64,000 bases of DNA. Source: Lingula anatina. Its lineage: Eukaryota > Brachiopoda > Lingulata > Lingulida > Lingulidae. The position numbers and the translations under genes were made by a program. The notes under the pieces are model-generated. The model had not been told where the DNA came from, did no database searches, and was given only the letters and a program-made list of their open reading frames with translations. The stretch covers positions 170,800 to 234,799 of the forward strand of contig NW_019774047.1 of NCBI RefSeq assembly GCF_001039355.2, written 5' to 3'. Positions 1-13,435 of this stretch are shown here, piece by piece. Positions within the stretch are counted from its first letter, which is position 1. Each line of letters opens with the position of its first letter.

Positions 1-182
1 TGGTGTTAAACTATTTTTTTCATAAATGTATACCACTCAACATAAAAGTGCAAACAAATACCTTCTGGAAACTGATTGCTTGGATTCAGAAAATAGCCAA
101 TACAAATTTTTCTTACTATTTAAAAAGTCTTAAATAGCAATTTTTTTAATCATGAGTCTTGCGACAAAGTGGAAAAGGACAT

Positions 183-255
183 ACAAATCCTGATGGAAGG
201 ATCAAAGCCAAGTTCTCCAGAGGTGAACACTCTGATCACAAGGCCATCTGGTCGG
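183..255 (-). repeat. tRNA-derived SINE remnant
   Basis: A short stretch resembles the tRNA-like head of the SINE seen complete at 34809-35178. It has the same 'cagaggtgaacactct' and 'acaaggccatc' blocks in the same orientation. No tail or internal promoter is intact. It is a weak, truncated copy. Confidence 0.4.
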
Positions 256-559
256 TAATTACAACCATATATTGATTTTTTTTTAAACTTTCATTTTCAC
301 TGTAAGTTAGGATGAGATGAAGTGGCTTCCTTATGAGAATATTATAGTAATTATCTAATGGAAAAGAATAGAGATCTGAATAATGAACATATAGGAAGGT
401 TTTTTAGGGTCAGTTTCACAGAAGATATGAATACTGTCAGTGGTTAGTTTCACTTTTGAGGTCTTATTTAGATATTTAGCCATATTTGACCCTTGGACTA
501 CTTAGCCCACTGTTCTAAATGCGGCCATAGGGCCATTCAGAATGAGAAGATCTGAGTGC

Positions 560-2107
560 TAACTGGTCCATGGTCTAAATATGGCGGATCTACATGAAAG
601 GAAGACCGCTTAATCCTGTAATGGTCTCTTCCTTGACCGTCATTCCTTGACCGGTCGAATTGAGACGAGATTTAATTACTGCGCCCCTGCAAGGACGACG
701 CATGGGGAGGCGTGAAAGAGGCGGAGAGAGGTTGAATCCAAGTGCAGAGAGGGATAGATAAATGATTCGGGAGTACAAGAAAATTGCTTATTTTACCATG
801 AAAATCCATTTTGGTGGTTAAATCTCATGAAATGTACCTTTAACTATTCCATTTGATGTGAAAAGGGCCTTTGTCCTTTTTTCCTTCTTCCCTTAAGCGG
901 CAAGAATGTCATTTTTATGACAGAACCACAAGGAAATTAAGGAAAAGATGCCCGAGTAAGAGGAAATCTCTGTATCCCTCGATTTGATGAGAAAGTGAAA
1001 GAAGATAGAGCCCCAAATTACGCACGATCAGGGCAGTAAATCATTACGTGGAACTGCCTTAGAATGAAAAAGGGGCCCTCCATGACACAATTGGAAGAAA
1101 ACGTTTGAAGCTCTTAATGAAAGTCCTCAAACTTACATCATAATGATAACATTGTAACTTCCCTAATGGCCCATTAAAGGCTAACAGTCAACCATTAGTG
1201 TAAATGGCTTGATGCACTTACTATACTGTAGGCAATCAAGCGTTATTACCAACATACTTTATAGCATGTTACAGTATCTCCATAATTTCTTACCTGGTAA
1301 GGGCAGTTGGGTCTTTTTTATCACAGTGATATGGTATAACAGACCAACTTCTGGACCCTATATTCTGGCGTTTATCAGGGATGAGACCAGTCCTCACTAA
1401 AAAAGTAGGAGAATTGGCAGGGGGTCCAGAGTACATGATTCATAAGAATGACCTAAATGACCCTGAAAAAGTCGGAATTCCGACAAAAATTCGGAAAAGT
1501 CTCATCGGTGGTTTACATGCTTGATGTACTTAAAGGTGCTTGATACCCCTATCAGATTGGTCATAGTTATAACTTACTGTTGGAAGAGAAAAAAGGAAAG
1601 TGAATATGACTTTTATTTTATTAATTAATATTTTTGAGACAGTATTTACTTTTTAGCTGACTTCACAAATTATCCTGAATCAAAGGAGACCAAAACTTTT
1701 GCCCTAAATGTACAGACAATCATCTCATTAAAAAAAATAAATAAATAATTTAAGGAAAAAGAGAAAGAAAAAAGAGAAAAGAAAAAAGAAAAAAAAGAAG
1801 CTGAATTTGTGCTCTTCCACCCTTTGTGATGTCTCCTTTCTGCTGAAATATAAAATTAATTTAAGAGTGACAAAGATAAATGTTTTGGGTGATGCATTTC
1901 ACCATTTTAAGTGGTTCCTCGATTACTTTTCACTCCATATTACAGGGCAATTACAAAATGGCCATATTTCTATATCAATTACATTACAGCTGAGAACACA
2001 ATGGGATCCATAACACCTAAATCAAGACACTTTCAGATGATCAATAATTTGAGGATAAGTTACATATACAGAAACATGGAGGAGCTGTCTAGATTTCTTA
2101 TTCTTTT
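560..2107. other. noncoding stretch, no gene seen
   Basis: I see no coding signal or splice-flanked exon here. Positions 565-775 are more GC-rich than their surroundings but give only a 62-codon open frame with no recognisable motif. Positions 1730-1800 are an A-rich tract with AAAGA and GAAAA repeats. The rest looks like unique AT-rich intergenic DNA. Confidence 0.4.
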
Positions 2108-2430
2108 TTAAAGGAATAACAACTCTTTGTATGAGATGTATATTTCACGATAAACAATGTAACTTTTTAAACAACTCATAGAAATGTAATATATTTTATT
2201 TTTCCACATAACGGCATTTAAAGCAATTATTCTGAAATCTGTGCTTGCCGTCTGACCAAGTGACCTCTATAGATGGCTACCCTCTGTAAAACAAACTTTT
2301 TAGAAAAAAAACAGGGACTTACTTTGATTGTAGGAATGGATTCATTAACCATTGGTTAGTATGGGAAAACTGTCGTTTACCCCAGGAAAATTCATTTTTT
2401 GGCCAAAATGATCAGTTGTTATCCCTTTAA
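2108..2430. mobile_element. TTAA-flanked MITE (family 3), full copy
   Basis: The element begins TTAA-AGGAATAACAACT and ends AGTTGTTATCCCT-TTAA, giving imperfect terminal inverted repeats of about 13 bases inside TTAA target duplications. The body is shared, in opposite orientation, with the copy at 41955-42301, including the blocks 'ctttttagaaaaaaa' and 'attaaccattggttagta'. There is no coding capacity. TTAA target sites are typical of piggyBac-type transposition, so a nonautonomous piggyBac-like element is the inference. Confidence 0.7.
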
Positions 2431-4320
2431 CCTTGGTTGAATCAGGACAATCAACATGACCATTTTTCTTGACCTAAATTCAATATCTAAATCTTTTTGG
2501 CCAACTGGTGGTTAAATATATAGGAGAACGAGTAGAATCTTAGTTTATCACCACCTGGAGAGCATGTTATGTGTATGTAAAGTATGAATATGGAAGCTTG
2601 TACTTCACATTGTAGTGGCATGTGAGGTTTCTGAGAATGAGCACATTTACGCCTCTAGACAACATGAGTTATCGAGACACCTTAGACCTGGTTAGCAACA
2701 AAAGCCTTAATTGTTTACTACCCATTACGCCCAAGAACATGCTTAAATATAACCTGTTGAAGTCTTTTGTACTTTAAGCATATTTCTCAGAGACTTTTAG
2801 TGTATAAATCAAGTTTGTCAACTTCACAGATTGCTTTCTTTAAACCGCTGTTCTGGAATGTGCATTAATTTGGTATAACCTTTCTGTTAATCTAATCTTG
2901 TCAAGCTGTCTGCTTCAACCAAATAAAAAGTGCAACTATGGATTAACACTGTACTTTTGTTGTATGATGCTCTATATTTTTGTACTGGTGATATCCAAAG
3001 AATAATATCAATATACAAGCCTTGGTATTGAAATAAGACATTTTGCAGGATATTTTGTCATGAAATTTGAATACTACTAAGTTAATGTTCTACATTACTT
3101 TGTAGAATTAGAATGGAGAATAAATGTAATCAAAATTCTGAAATTATGTGGTCAAATTCAACAACTAATCAACCTGACATTTAATTTACCACATAAAATC
3201 TAGGTTTTTTTACATACATATACATTACCCATTCTAGCCTCAAACATAGTTAATCATGACAGATATTTATTTACCTTCTGACTGCTTGCAATAAATTTAT
3301 CAAGTAGAGAAGACATATTCTCTGGGAAACATTGCTAGCTTTCACCTTTGCATGCAAAAAATGTGTTCACGTTCAAACCTTTCTTATGCAATGGTGCACA
3401 TCATCACATCATCAGGATAATAAAAAAATGCTAATTTTCCTTTTGCTTTGATTCAAAAGAAAGGCAATACAGTGAGACTTGTCTTTACGTAAGCGATTTT
3501 ACTGCGTGTCTATTGGGAAAACTAAGATTCCTTACACCACATCAAATCACAAGAACAAAAGACTTGAACAAAATATATTTTGTAAGCATTCCATGCAAAA
3601 AGCTGTGGTTTAAGTCTTATACTACGCTTGCAGCAAGGAGTATATGATATCTCTGCTTGTTTTTTGAACCTGGATATATCTCAAATGCCTCACAAGGTAG
3701 AATTACATGTATGTATGTATGTATTTATGTTACAGTCAGGCCTTAAAAGTACTATAACTGATATTTGTTGACTTGAAACCACATATTAATGACTTCAATT
3801 AATCACTAAATTTAATTCTTTAATTGGAACCGCAAGTTAATATTCAGATTTTATCAATACTAACTCTAAGCATATATGTTCAGTTTTTTTTTCAGAAGCA
3901 CACTTCATTCATAATTTGGTTGAGACTTATTCAGTGAAATGTTATGAGTATATTTATATAATTTTTCTATGATTACATTTAGGGGTAGCAGGAGTCACTT
4001 CCAAGTATCGAGCTGTTTGCAGGAAATGAAAAGAAAATCATACTAATAAAATGTGTCACCTGAAAGTTATATTATCATCTTACAAGTCGAGATTCACAAA
4101 TCTATCCAATTCGTACATATGACAGCAAATTTCCAGAACAAAATACTTATGCTTTAAATATTATTTTTATAGTTTACAACGTATTCTAGCCATCACATAT
4201 CTGCCAAGTTAAAACAGTAAAATTCATCTTAATTCATCTTGGTGTCTACATACTGACAGGACTTGACTTACAGATCCTACTCACACCACTAATCATAAAA
4301 ATTGCACTTACATTTATTGT
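2431..4320. other. noncoding stretch, no gene seen
   Basis: AT-rich sequence with no open frame above background. A possible AATAAA signal near 2922 and a short (ATGT)n run near 3710 are the only marks. The region could be UTR or intergenic, and nothing here decides which. Confidence 0.4.
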
Positions 4321-4325
4321 AATTA

Positions 4326-4326
4326 T

Positions 4327-4375
<49 letters not shown>
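4326..4375. repeat. (AAT)n microsatellite
   Basis: About 16 uninterrupted AAT/ATA units. Similar trinucleotide runs occur at 34809, 49636, 59536 and 60958 in this window, where several sit at the tail end of retroposons. No retroposon body is evident next to this one. Confidence 0.9.
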
Positions 4376-4378
<3 letters not shown>

Positions 4379-5194
4379 GCATGAGACTAAAAACACCTAC
4401 CAGTCACCAAATTCAAAACTCATATTCAAATGGAAAAAATCAGTAAAGCATATAACATGCACAATTGTTCTTCATGGGAAAAACGTCATAACTTATGTGA
4501 CTTACGAGAGAGTTTGATAGCAAAAATAATGACATATGTTAGCTCCAACTGATACCTAGAAATACACTAGATCAGATACATAATTTCTAGGAACTGCATC
4601 TTCTTCATCTTCAAGCATGAAATGTTATTGGTCGACAAGTACGTCACCTAGCACATGTAATTATAACAAAGCTAAGTATTTTCTATTTTTGCAGGCACTT
4701 TCAGTTAACATCTTCTAAGAAAGCCTTTTATCTTTCAAGAACATGGGAACTCGAGAATCATCCACAACAAAGACAGTTTGACATCAAATTTTAAATATTG
4801 CAACATTGTATTTATGTTCTTTTATGACAGTATATTCCTGCCGTTGACAAGGCATTGATCTGTGGCATACAGAGATGATGGGCAGTTGAAAGAAGAAGTC
4901 TTATAGCTGTGCCAGAAGCTGCAAAACAGGTAATTTGCACATCAAGTACATCTTAACTGTCCGTTAAAGGCCACTTCAGAGAAGGAGAGTGACACTTAGA
5001 GACTATTCTATTGTCCTTTTTGTACTGAGTGGTATACTTAAGCAATGCACTTGTAAAAAAAAAAGCAATAAGTTCTTGCACAATGCTCTACACAAATGCA
5101 TCTCAGTATAGTTTACATTAAGGAAAATATGCCTAGAAATTTTGGGAAGTCTTTGGTCCTGGTACTGACACTACATAGCATCTGATGTGGACAT

Positions 5195-5415
5195 TCATGG
5201 GGAGAATACAACCAGCAGCCTAAGAGGCTCTGAAAGCTAGCAAACGAACAAAATAATCATCCACTGCCAGACATCTGCTTTAACCTCTATCTGCTGAGTG
5301 CCAAGCAGCGAGAAGGATCAGTAACTCCCTGGACGGGGTCAAACCCACATTCCCCCCACCCCCTCCCCACCCCACCCCACTACCAAGGCTGCCAGTCTGA
5401 CCACTAGTCCATCCA
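5195..5415 (-). repeat. tRNA-derived SINE, degenerate copy
   Basis: The copy shares the order of blocks with the copy at 34809-35178: 'ggggaga.taca', 'gctgagtgccaagc', then the reversed B-box-like 'ggacggggtcaaaccca' and the head 'accactagtccatcc'. A C-rich run (5345-5385) replaces part of the head. The tRNA-like promoter would read on the - strand. Confidence 0.55.
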
Positions 5416-5452
5416 ACTGGTAGTACCAGTACACTTTTAAGATTGACCAGGG

Positions 5453-5655
5453 AAAGGGATAATAACTGTTCGTAAGTTATCCATATTTCATGATAAATAC
5501 ATTGTAAACAGCACCACAAACAGTGGTTAATGCAATTATTCTGGATTGGTGCTTGTCATCACATCACGTGACCTCCATAGATAGCTACACTATAATAATC
5601 TCTTAAGAGAATATTACAGAAAACCAAACTTTTTAGAAAATAACAAGGAAAGTAC
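5453..5655. mobile_element. TTAA MITE (family 3), truncated copy
   Basis: It starts with the terminal repeat AAAGGGATAATAACT and follows the copy at 2108-2430 ('tttcatgataaa', 'gcaattattctg', 'gacctccatagat', 'aactttttagaaaa'). It ends abruptly at the GGCATC minisatellite, so the other terminus is missing. Confidence 0.6.
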
Positions 5656-5658
5656 ACG

Positions 5659-5700
5659 GCGCCGGCATCGGCATCGGCGACGGCATCGGCATTGGCGACG
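5659..5700. repeat. GGCATC/GGCGAC minisatellite
   Basis: About seven hexamer units related to GGCATC in a strongly AT-rich neighbourhood. Read on the - strand they give an alternating Ala-Asp/Val peptide inside a 123-codon open frame. That frame has no conserved motif and is probably fortuitous. Confidence 0.75.
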
Positions 5701-5929
5701 ACAGACGCAGGTGATGGCAATATGTACAGACACAGAGAATATTGCTCTTTCATTATTATTTGAACATACAAGTGGTACTTAGGTAATAAACTAATCAAAT
5801 TTCCACATGAGTATTTCATTGGGATACAATGCCAAAATATATTTACACATAAAGAATGAGACAAGGTTTTCACATTTTTCAAATAAACCCTAAATTGCTT
5901 TTGAATTTCAACTATTAATTTTTTTATCA

Positions 5930-8215
5930 ATTTAAAAATAATAATAATAATTGGTATTTATGTGTGTGTATGTGAACATGTATGTCAAGATTTGAAAGTC
6001 TGTCATAGAAATTTTCTAGATCCAACCTCTGCATACTTGCATGCCCTGTCTAGTGGAAGCTGTATATAATTCAATTTGGTATGATGGAAGACCTGAGTGT
6101 CATTTAACTGTAATGAGTATCATGCCTATACAGTAATTCTTGACTCTTTTAGATGTGTTCTTATTCCACTTCAGATTCTTCCAAGTGCACTGTATTGACC
6201 TCAACACATTCATACTGCCATTTAAAGTTCCAGTTATTTTTGACAAGAAATGCAGGTGCCTTATATATTATAAATGCATACATACACATTTTGTCATCAT
6301 GCAGGGTAATTTTTAGATTGCCTCCATATTTTGCTTATTCCAGCGTGAGATATTATTATAGTGTCAGCTGTCATGCTACATAAACTATTCTTATTGATGT
6401 TACATGTCACATTGGCAGGTACAGCATCACTTTCATTTTGCCACATGTCTTGATGCCAAGAATCACGTCAAAGTATATCTAAAATAAAATTTTGAGAATT
6501 TTTGAGGTCCCTATATCCATTATAGCTACACAATGCATTCAAAATTGTATTGAAACATGTAGCTGCACTGGTGGCTGTGAAAAAAAATTGAAACCTTACC
6601 GGAAAATCTGTTTATGGCACTTTTCTTACTCAAAATGAAGAGTTGTCATCCTTTTCCCTTAGCAAATTTGCTGCAATATTGCTGCAAACTGCAATTCCTT
6701 CTTGAAATTTGTACCAATAAAAAATTTTTTGCAAACTCATAGCTGCAAACTTTTAGGCACTTTAATCTATTGTTCTTAGTAATTATTGGAGTTCTTGCTC
6801 CCTAAAGAGCATTTAAGACTTTGCTGAAAATCTGAATTTAGAAGTCAATTAAAACAGGATTTAGCAATAAAATATCGGATTATTCTTAATACACATCTAT
6901 AATTATGCTTTATTCATACTTTCTACACCAGTCTGAGCTGGTGGAGATGTACAGAGATAAAGTAATAGCAATAAAAAATTCATAGATCATTAGCACCAAA
7001 TTACATATACAGATGTGCACTGTTATTACACATATATGTCCAGAATTTCATAATCATAAGCTAGGTGTGGTCTTAATGCTGAGTCAACTGTTCACAGCAC
7101 TGATGGTACTCTTGCATCAAACCACAAGTATTGTATAAATGACTAAGATATAGATATTAATCTATGCACAAGCCTGTTGTCCTACTTTGTGAAATGAATC
7201 TTTATAATTTATAGTTGCTATATGAGAGGAGAGGAAGAAATTATTTGCTCGGTTCAATAATTGGTGGCATTGGTGGCGAGAGTGGGAGTCACCCTGTGTT
7301 GCTCGAGCAGGAACACCTTGACAATCGAGCGACGCGATAAATTGTTAAAATACTGAGATGGATACTTGAGCGAGGTTGGCAATTATTGAAGGTGGGGTCA
7401 ATAAAGATGCCATGGGATGTTTAGCAGAGTGGAAGATGTAGTAGATAAGAAATAAAGATGTTGACGTACAGGGAGTGTTGGTGGGTTAAAATAAAGTTTT
7501 TTACCTTCTGCCGGTCTTGCGTTGTAGCGTGTTATCTTGAGGTGATATTCTTGTACTCTACGTGCCACTCTGCCATACAGTTCCTTGGAATGGTCTGATG
7601 CTGGACACTTAGGCTTCGTTCACATGCAATGTCTATTTTCTAAATTCTATTTTCTATTTGCGGCATGTCTTATGATCACGGTCTGTGCACTGAATATCCC
7701 GCCGCGTAATTACTGGCAGTGCGAGCCAGTTACTATAAGTTACTATAAGCCTTACTGTGGACGCATTGTAATTAAGTATTAATGAGTTGACCGCGATTGG
7801 TCAGTGATGCCCAGAGTGTTGTAATGATTGTGTGCGGCGAGCTGAGTGGCGACAGTGTGTCTGGCTGCCACATGTGTGCTATTGCTCTAGCTAGAGACAC
7901 TCCCGAAGTATATTGCACTATAAATAAAATTATAGTCTTCGCCAATAATTTAGCATTTTATAGTAATTATTTATAGCCACAGACACCACTAAATGGAATA
8001 TGCAACACAATTTCTTTTTTCAAAAGCAAAGTTAAGAAATTCGGCCAAAGATATTATCACTGTCTTGTTTGGGTTGCTCATTATGATATGTTCAAATCTT
8101 TCATATCTTTCTATCCCCTGTCTCGGATCTGTCTGGCCTATAGATAGCCGTCTCTACTTTCTGGATAGCAAGCAAGCACAAAAAAGAATTGTGAAAATCT
8201 TATTTCAAATTTGAA
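5930..8215. other. noncoding stretch with one GC-richer patch
   Basis: No gene recognised. A TTGCAGCAA-rich patch at about 6660-6760 resembles, inverted, the one at 38700-38835. Positions 7240-7960 are richer in GC and CpG than their flanks, contain CCAAT-like and TATAAATAAA-like strings, and may be an unrecognised LTR or promoter-like repeat. That is a guess from composition only. Confidence 0.35.
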
Positions 8216-8219
8216 TACA

Positions 8220-8700
8220 CCGAAGAAGAAAAAATCTCTGTCTCATCAATGGCAACCAGCATTTTATTCTGAAATGTGAGGCCTATAAGGAGCTACGGGC
8301 ATCTTTCCTTGAAAATAAAAAGTTTCTTTTGTATTATGAATGTCCACTCTCCACCAGATATGTTTGCACACATCATGAGTACAAAGGAAATGGATGTAAT
8401 TATGCCCCACCTCATATTTGTACAGAAATGCATAGAGAAGAGAATTAAGCCTTTCTGCATATGTCCAAACCAGATCATAATACCAGTGTGAGATCCGCAG
8501 AGACTGGACGTGTAGATCAAACCTGGTAAATTGATTATGAAACACAATACACATATCCATTTGTATATATATAGCCATTTATGTAAACATTATGATCATA
8601 TATTTATTTGTTTGTGCCATGTTCTAGTTAGTTGGGCTGTCATTGATTGTACCTTGTATGTGAAGGTGTTTATCAATAAATAATCTGAATCTGAATCTTT
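8220..8700 (+). pseudogene. LINE ORF2 C-terminal fossil
   Basis: One + strand frame from about 8220 to 8345 reads a string containing HFILKCEAYKELR. This resembles the C-terminal zinc-knuckle and following helix of non-LTR retrotransposon ORF2 proteins (compare HFLLECRHHVKERE in the LINE at 61246-61977 and HFLLKCPLLTKHR at 27433-27660). The frame then decays. The 3' end carries AATAAATAA followed by repeated TGAATC, a typical LINE microsatellite tail. No reverse transcriptase domain is present, so this is a 5'-truncated dead copy. Confidence 0.55.
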
Positions 8701-11180
8701 GCTTAGTTAAATCTAATAACAAATCAAAACAGGTGGCTAACTTAAGGTTTTTTCTGTCTTAAAGTTAAGCCACTAGAGCAAATTAATAAGGTCGTGTCGA
8801 TGGTTTTAACTCTCAGTGGTGGCAATGGCATCCTATCTATAGAGTATAGTATAGAGACTGTTCACAACGGATTTTGATCCAATGCCCACTAACACAATGG
8901 GGACAGGGTGACTGAATGCAATCAGATATACAGATTGACATGCCTCCTCCTGGCTTTGAGTACAAGATGAAAAAGCTGGTGATTATTCAAGTATGTTGGA
9001 AACAAGAGGAGCATTGTTAGTGGAGTGCATTCGCTAGGTGGACAAAATTCATTGTGAATGGTTCCTATATCAACTATATGCATTTAGTAGGCCTATGAGC
9101 TTTTCATTCTTGAAACTCTCCTAGATCAATACTGCAAAGTCCACTTTATACATAGTTGCATAATTATCTAAACTGAGCAGCCAAGGTTACTACCAAAAAC
9201 ATAGGACTTTTTTGTGAAAAAAGTTCCAAGATATACTTTCAAGTGAAGTATAGAGCAATCATGTTTTTTGCTGCCTAACACCACGCCATCTGGTAGTTAT
9301 CTCATTAACTAAGTCTTGGCTGGGACAGTGAAATTTTAATTTTGTATCCATGTATAAAAATAAAACTGACCATTACATATCAGACAAGGGTCCAATAATA
9401 TGATCTGAACATCTCATTACTTATTTAATTTTGTTAATCCAGTATGCACTGTATCCGTATACATTTTCAAAATACTTGTAAAAATGCTGCACTTTGGGTC
9501 TCTGTATTCTTTCTTCAACATTCTCTGCTGAGAGGTCCAACCATGTAAATTACATGACAGGAAACTTCATTTTTGATTTCACAAGTATTTCTACTGTTTG
9601 GATGGAATTTTTACATCCACTTGTACCATCCACACTTAAACACAGCAATAAAAAAAAAGTGCAGTCAGTGTATGAGCAAAGGATCAGCATATGAAAAAAG
9701 TAGTTCACGTCCTTGTCAAGTTCCCAGGAAAGGGGAGGTCCATTTAGGTGATTCTCTTGCATTATGGCCTGCAGGTAATTAAGCTGTCAATTTTCAACAC
9801 AGAACAGACTATTAAGACAGAATCCTGATGTGAATACAGTACTTTCATCTCTATTTCAACGCACAGATACACAGCAAGACTTGCTATTCATAGTTTCATT
9901 AATCAATCCATATCTATAACAGTAGAAACAAGTACATTTAAGTGGACCTCCTAGAATGCTTCTTGAAATATAACCTTTTCATTTTATCCTTAAAAGACGA
10001 AAAGAAATCTGGGTAACCTGTTCAAAAGGTATTTAGCCATCGCTCCCTACTTGACAAAATCAATGCAGCCAATTGCAGTAATCACATATCCATTTCTAAC
10101 AATTTCCTAGAAACCAAACAAATGCAGAACCTGTATATAGTGAATTGTGAATTCACTACAGTGTGGAGGTGGAGTGTCAATCCTGACCACATTACTGAGG
10201 CGTGGCAATTAACACAGATCTGCATTCATTTTGTACTACCCTTAAAAAATAGAGTAGATAAAAACTGTACAGGGTTATAACTGAGAAAAAAAAAGCGTGA
10301 TAAATGAACCATTTACTTATTGTTGGTGGTAACAAACTGTAACAGACGTGTATAAATTACATGAGTGAAATGCATGAATAATTAACTAAACATAAAACAA
10401 ACAAAAAAAACTTTCAGACTAAAAAAAAATCTCAATAAGATGTCAATGCAAAATGAGAAAAGATTTAACATTCACGTATGTGCAAGTAACATGATCTTTG
10501 CCTTCTTATAATTCCCAAGCTACCAGACTGAAAGAAGAAATTACATGGTGAGGAATAATCCGTCCCTTGAGATCAAGGTATTCTGCTTGCAAGGTGATTT
10601 ATCAACAGATATTATACAGTTGTTCCATTATGTTCTACCTTGCTCTTAATTGACTCCAAAATACAACTAAATGCATTCTGTAATCAGATAGAGTGACAGA
10701 GAATGAAAACATGTAAGGCTGAAAATAATACACACAGAATGATAAATAAGTATTTTCTTTACTTCTTTTCTATGAAAAATGGCTCCGATGTTTCACAATT
10801 TTGCAAATTAAAATCTCACATTGTGGTAATTGGGACTGAATTTGCATAGATGGAAAACAAATCTTGACGTCAGATAATTTTGTCAGCTGTGTTATGTAAT
10901 TTAAACAGTAAGATATTGGAAACATTCAACATTACAGTATCAGTCATTGACTGAAAAAAAAACTGCTTCAATATTAAATCTTGACATGAAAAAAAAAATG
11001 AAAGAAAAAATAAACAAAAAAAAAATGCTGAATTCAAGGAGCATTTTAATCCTGCAAATGCTTCACCCCCTATAGTTCTAACACAGGTACTGTTTCAGTT
11101 CATTCTACAATAAGTCTGTGATGCAGGACTAAGCAATACTTCTTTTCCAGATAGATTGCATAAATAAGTCGATTGCAGAC
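8700..11180. other. noncoding stretch, no gene seen
   Basis: AT-rich sequence. The overlapping open frames at 9494-9782 are short, lie on both strands, and show no motif. Poly-A stretches occur near 10290, 10410 and 10980-11025. Nothing else is recognisable. Confidence 0.4.
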
Positions 11181-11191
11181 TTCTAGATCTT

Positions 11192-11370
11192 ATTCTTAGA
11201 TCGCATTCACAACAGCGACTAGTCTGCAGATCAAATATGACAACCCACTTAAAAGCTTGTCGCATAATCTCTTAATAGACACTGAATAGATTCCCCATGG
11301 AATTCAAGTGGGTTGGCCATATTTGATCCGCGGACTAGTTAGTCAGCTGTTGTCAATGCAGCCTTAGTGA
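11192..11370. mobile_element. palindromic MITE (family 2)
   Basis: The two halves are inverted copies. The left half carries 'acaacag.gactagtctgc', 'agatcaaatatg' and 'caacccactt', and the right half carries their reverse complements near 11308-11357. Related copies are at 13243-13435 and 40825-40980. There is no coding capacity. The foldback structure suggests a nonautonomous DNA element. Confidence 0.65.
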
Positions 11371-13240
11371 TATGTGAAGGAAAAAAACATGCAGCATTAC
11401 TCAATTTTCCAGCTGCTATGGATGCAAGACAATCAACACATTTGCCTGTCATCAAAATTATGGAATTAAATATGGCAGCTCTGAGGCAACTGAAGAGCAT
11501 GAAGGTTTTGTAATTCACAAATCAGCTGAAACAAAAAAAAAAAATGGAACAGCTCTTGAATATTCCTTTTGGTGTAATGTAAGTCAGTTGTATTCAGCCA
11601 AATATGTGCTATGAATACAATCAAGAAGTTGTAGAGACTCAACAACTTCTTGATACAATTAAATATTGGAGAGAGATTACTGCTGAGCAGATACCTGCCT
11701 GACTTCAGTAATTCACTGATAGTTTAAAAAAAAAGAGTGGTTCCCAGAACCAATGCTCTTTTTTATCAGTGTAAATACACCTTCAGAAAAAATCTCTGGT
11801 GCATTTGTATTAACTAAATTATAACATAATGCCATAAGAAAAGATTTATTTTGACACAAAAATCTATGTTAGCATATATAATTCTCAATGATTCAAGCAA
11901 ACTTAATTGGAGATGGTCTTTTCGCTGAGGGAGATACATGTTAGAAATACAAAGCCCTTAAATTGGTGATTCAATATTTCACAAACAATAAAATGTCCCC
12001 AGTTCTCCTGACAGTCTATGAGGTCATCATATTGCATAACTTTTCATTAATCCTTTCATTTTTTTTCAACTGATTCTTACTCAGCTTAAGGTACAGTATT
12101 AGTTATCGTTGATGGAAATATGAAAATAAGATTCAATTTATGCAATCAGCAATTATTTCCCCCAAAATACAACCAGATAGCATCCTCATGGGTATCTAGT
12201 CATCTAAACAATACGCCTGCGTAACAGAGCCAAGAAAGTTGTCCTCAATAGCTATGGCCCCGTTCACATCCAGCAGTTGAGAGAAGGACAACTTCACAGC
12301 CTATAAATGACAATTACGTAAGCGGGTCACTGAAAGGGAGCAGCCAAGCTAGCTAGATGAAGCCAATAAAATGGATTACTTTTGACTGGTTTGATTGAGG
12401 TTTGTAAAAAGGATACCCCCCCCCCCCCTCCACTCTCCTCAAGGTTTGGTATCCACAAGCACAGAGGTTTGCTATGGAGAAGGTTTAATTGTTTTGCCGA
12501 AATACATGTTCAGATACAGGTCGAGAGAAAAGGTAGAAAACAAATTACCGTAAACAAATCGCCAGTGGGTACTTATGTCATAAAAATTGAAGTGTTCTTC
12601 GTGAAATGCAGTTGATGTTCTCATTGAGCACACTCATTACAGATTGAGATACATGTTCGAGCCAGTTATACCAATGTGATACACACAACTACACTGCTCA
12701 TTTGAAAATTCCTGGTGGTATCAATCAGGGTTTACTTGGCATAAACTAGCATCACATCAATTCATTTTTTTCCTCAAATATGAGTTTCTGGTCTGCTGTG
12801 CTTTAAAAAAAGATTGGTTGTTTAACACAGTATATAAACAAGTCTTAAAAACTTCTAGGTGCCGCCTTGTGTCTACCCATGGCTTTGCTGACATCAGCCA
12901 ATGAAACTTATCCTGATCTATTTTTAGCATTTGACGGAATGAGTAACCAGTCTTAATTTACCCCATTATACACCGTCAACGAAACAGGCGAGCTTCAAAT
13001 TAGAAATTCGATAACTGCTATTTTTGACTTGAGACAGACATTGCGAAACAAAATGAATATGACATTTTCTAAAGATAGTATTCTTTTCCAGGAGTTTCCA
13101 TGGACAATTCTCCAAAATTACAATTCCAGGTGTCTCCAGGAATTCCAGGTGCAGTACAAGCCCAGTATGCACTAGTGTCAAACCAATGGGCTATATTGAC
13201 CAGTGGTCAAATAAAACTAAGGGAATTCAAGCCACGTAGT
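11371..13240. other. noncoding stretch, no gene seen
   Basis: No exon or recognised repeat. A C-run lies at 12416-12428. Short open frames at 12382-12615 and 12966-13181 have no motif and no supporting splice sites. Confidence 0.4.
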
Positions 13241-13242
13241 CT

Positions 13243-13435
13243 ATGATCGCATTCAGAACAGCAGTCTTACAGATCCGCAGATCAAATGTGGCCAACCCAC
13301 TTGAATGCTTGTTGCATAATCTCCATGGGGAATCTATTCAGTGTCTCGTTGGGAATTTAAAAGCGGCAAGCATTTTAGTGGGTCACTATATTTGATCCAC
13401 AGATCTGTTAGTCCACTGTTCTGAATGAGCTCCAT
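13243..13435. mobile_element. palindromic MITE (family 2)
   Basis: Same arrangement as 11192-11370. The left side has 'cattcagaacagcagt', 'gcagatcaaatgtgg' and 'caacccacttgaatgc', and the right side has their inverted forms 'gcattttagtgggt', 'tatttgatccacagat' and 'actgttctgaatg'. It is about 190 bp and noncoding. Confidence 0.65.

Noticed and set aside
5559-5930. 123-codon - strand frame with Ala-Asp repeats
   Set aside because: The repeat is the GGCATC minisatellite and the rest overlaps a truncated MITE. No family resemblance.
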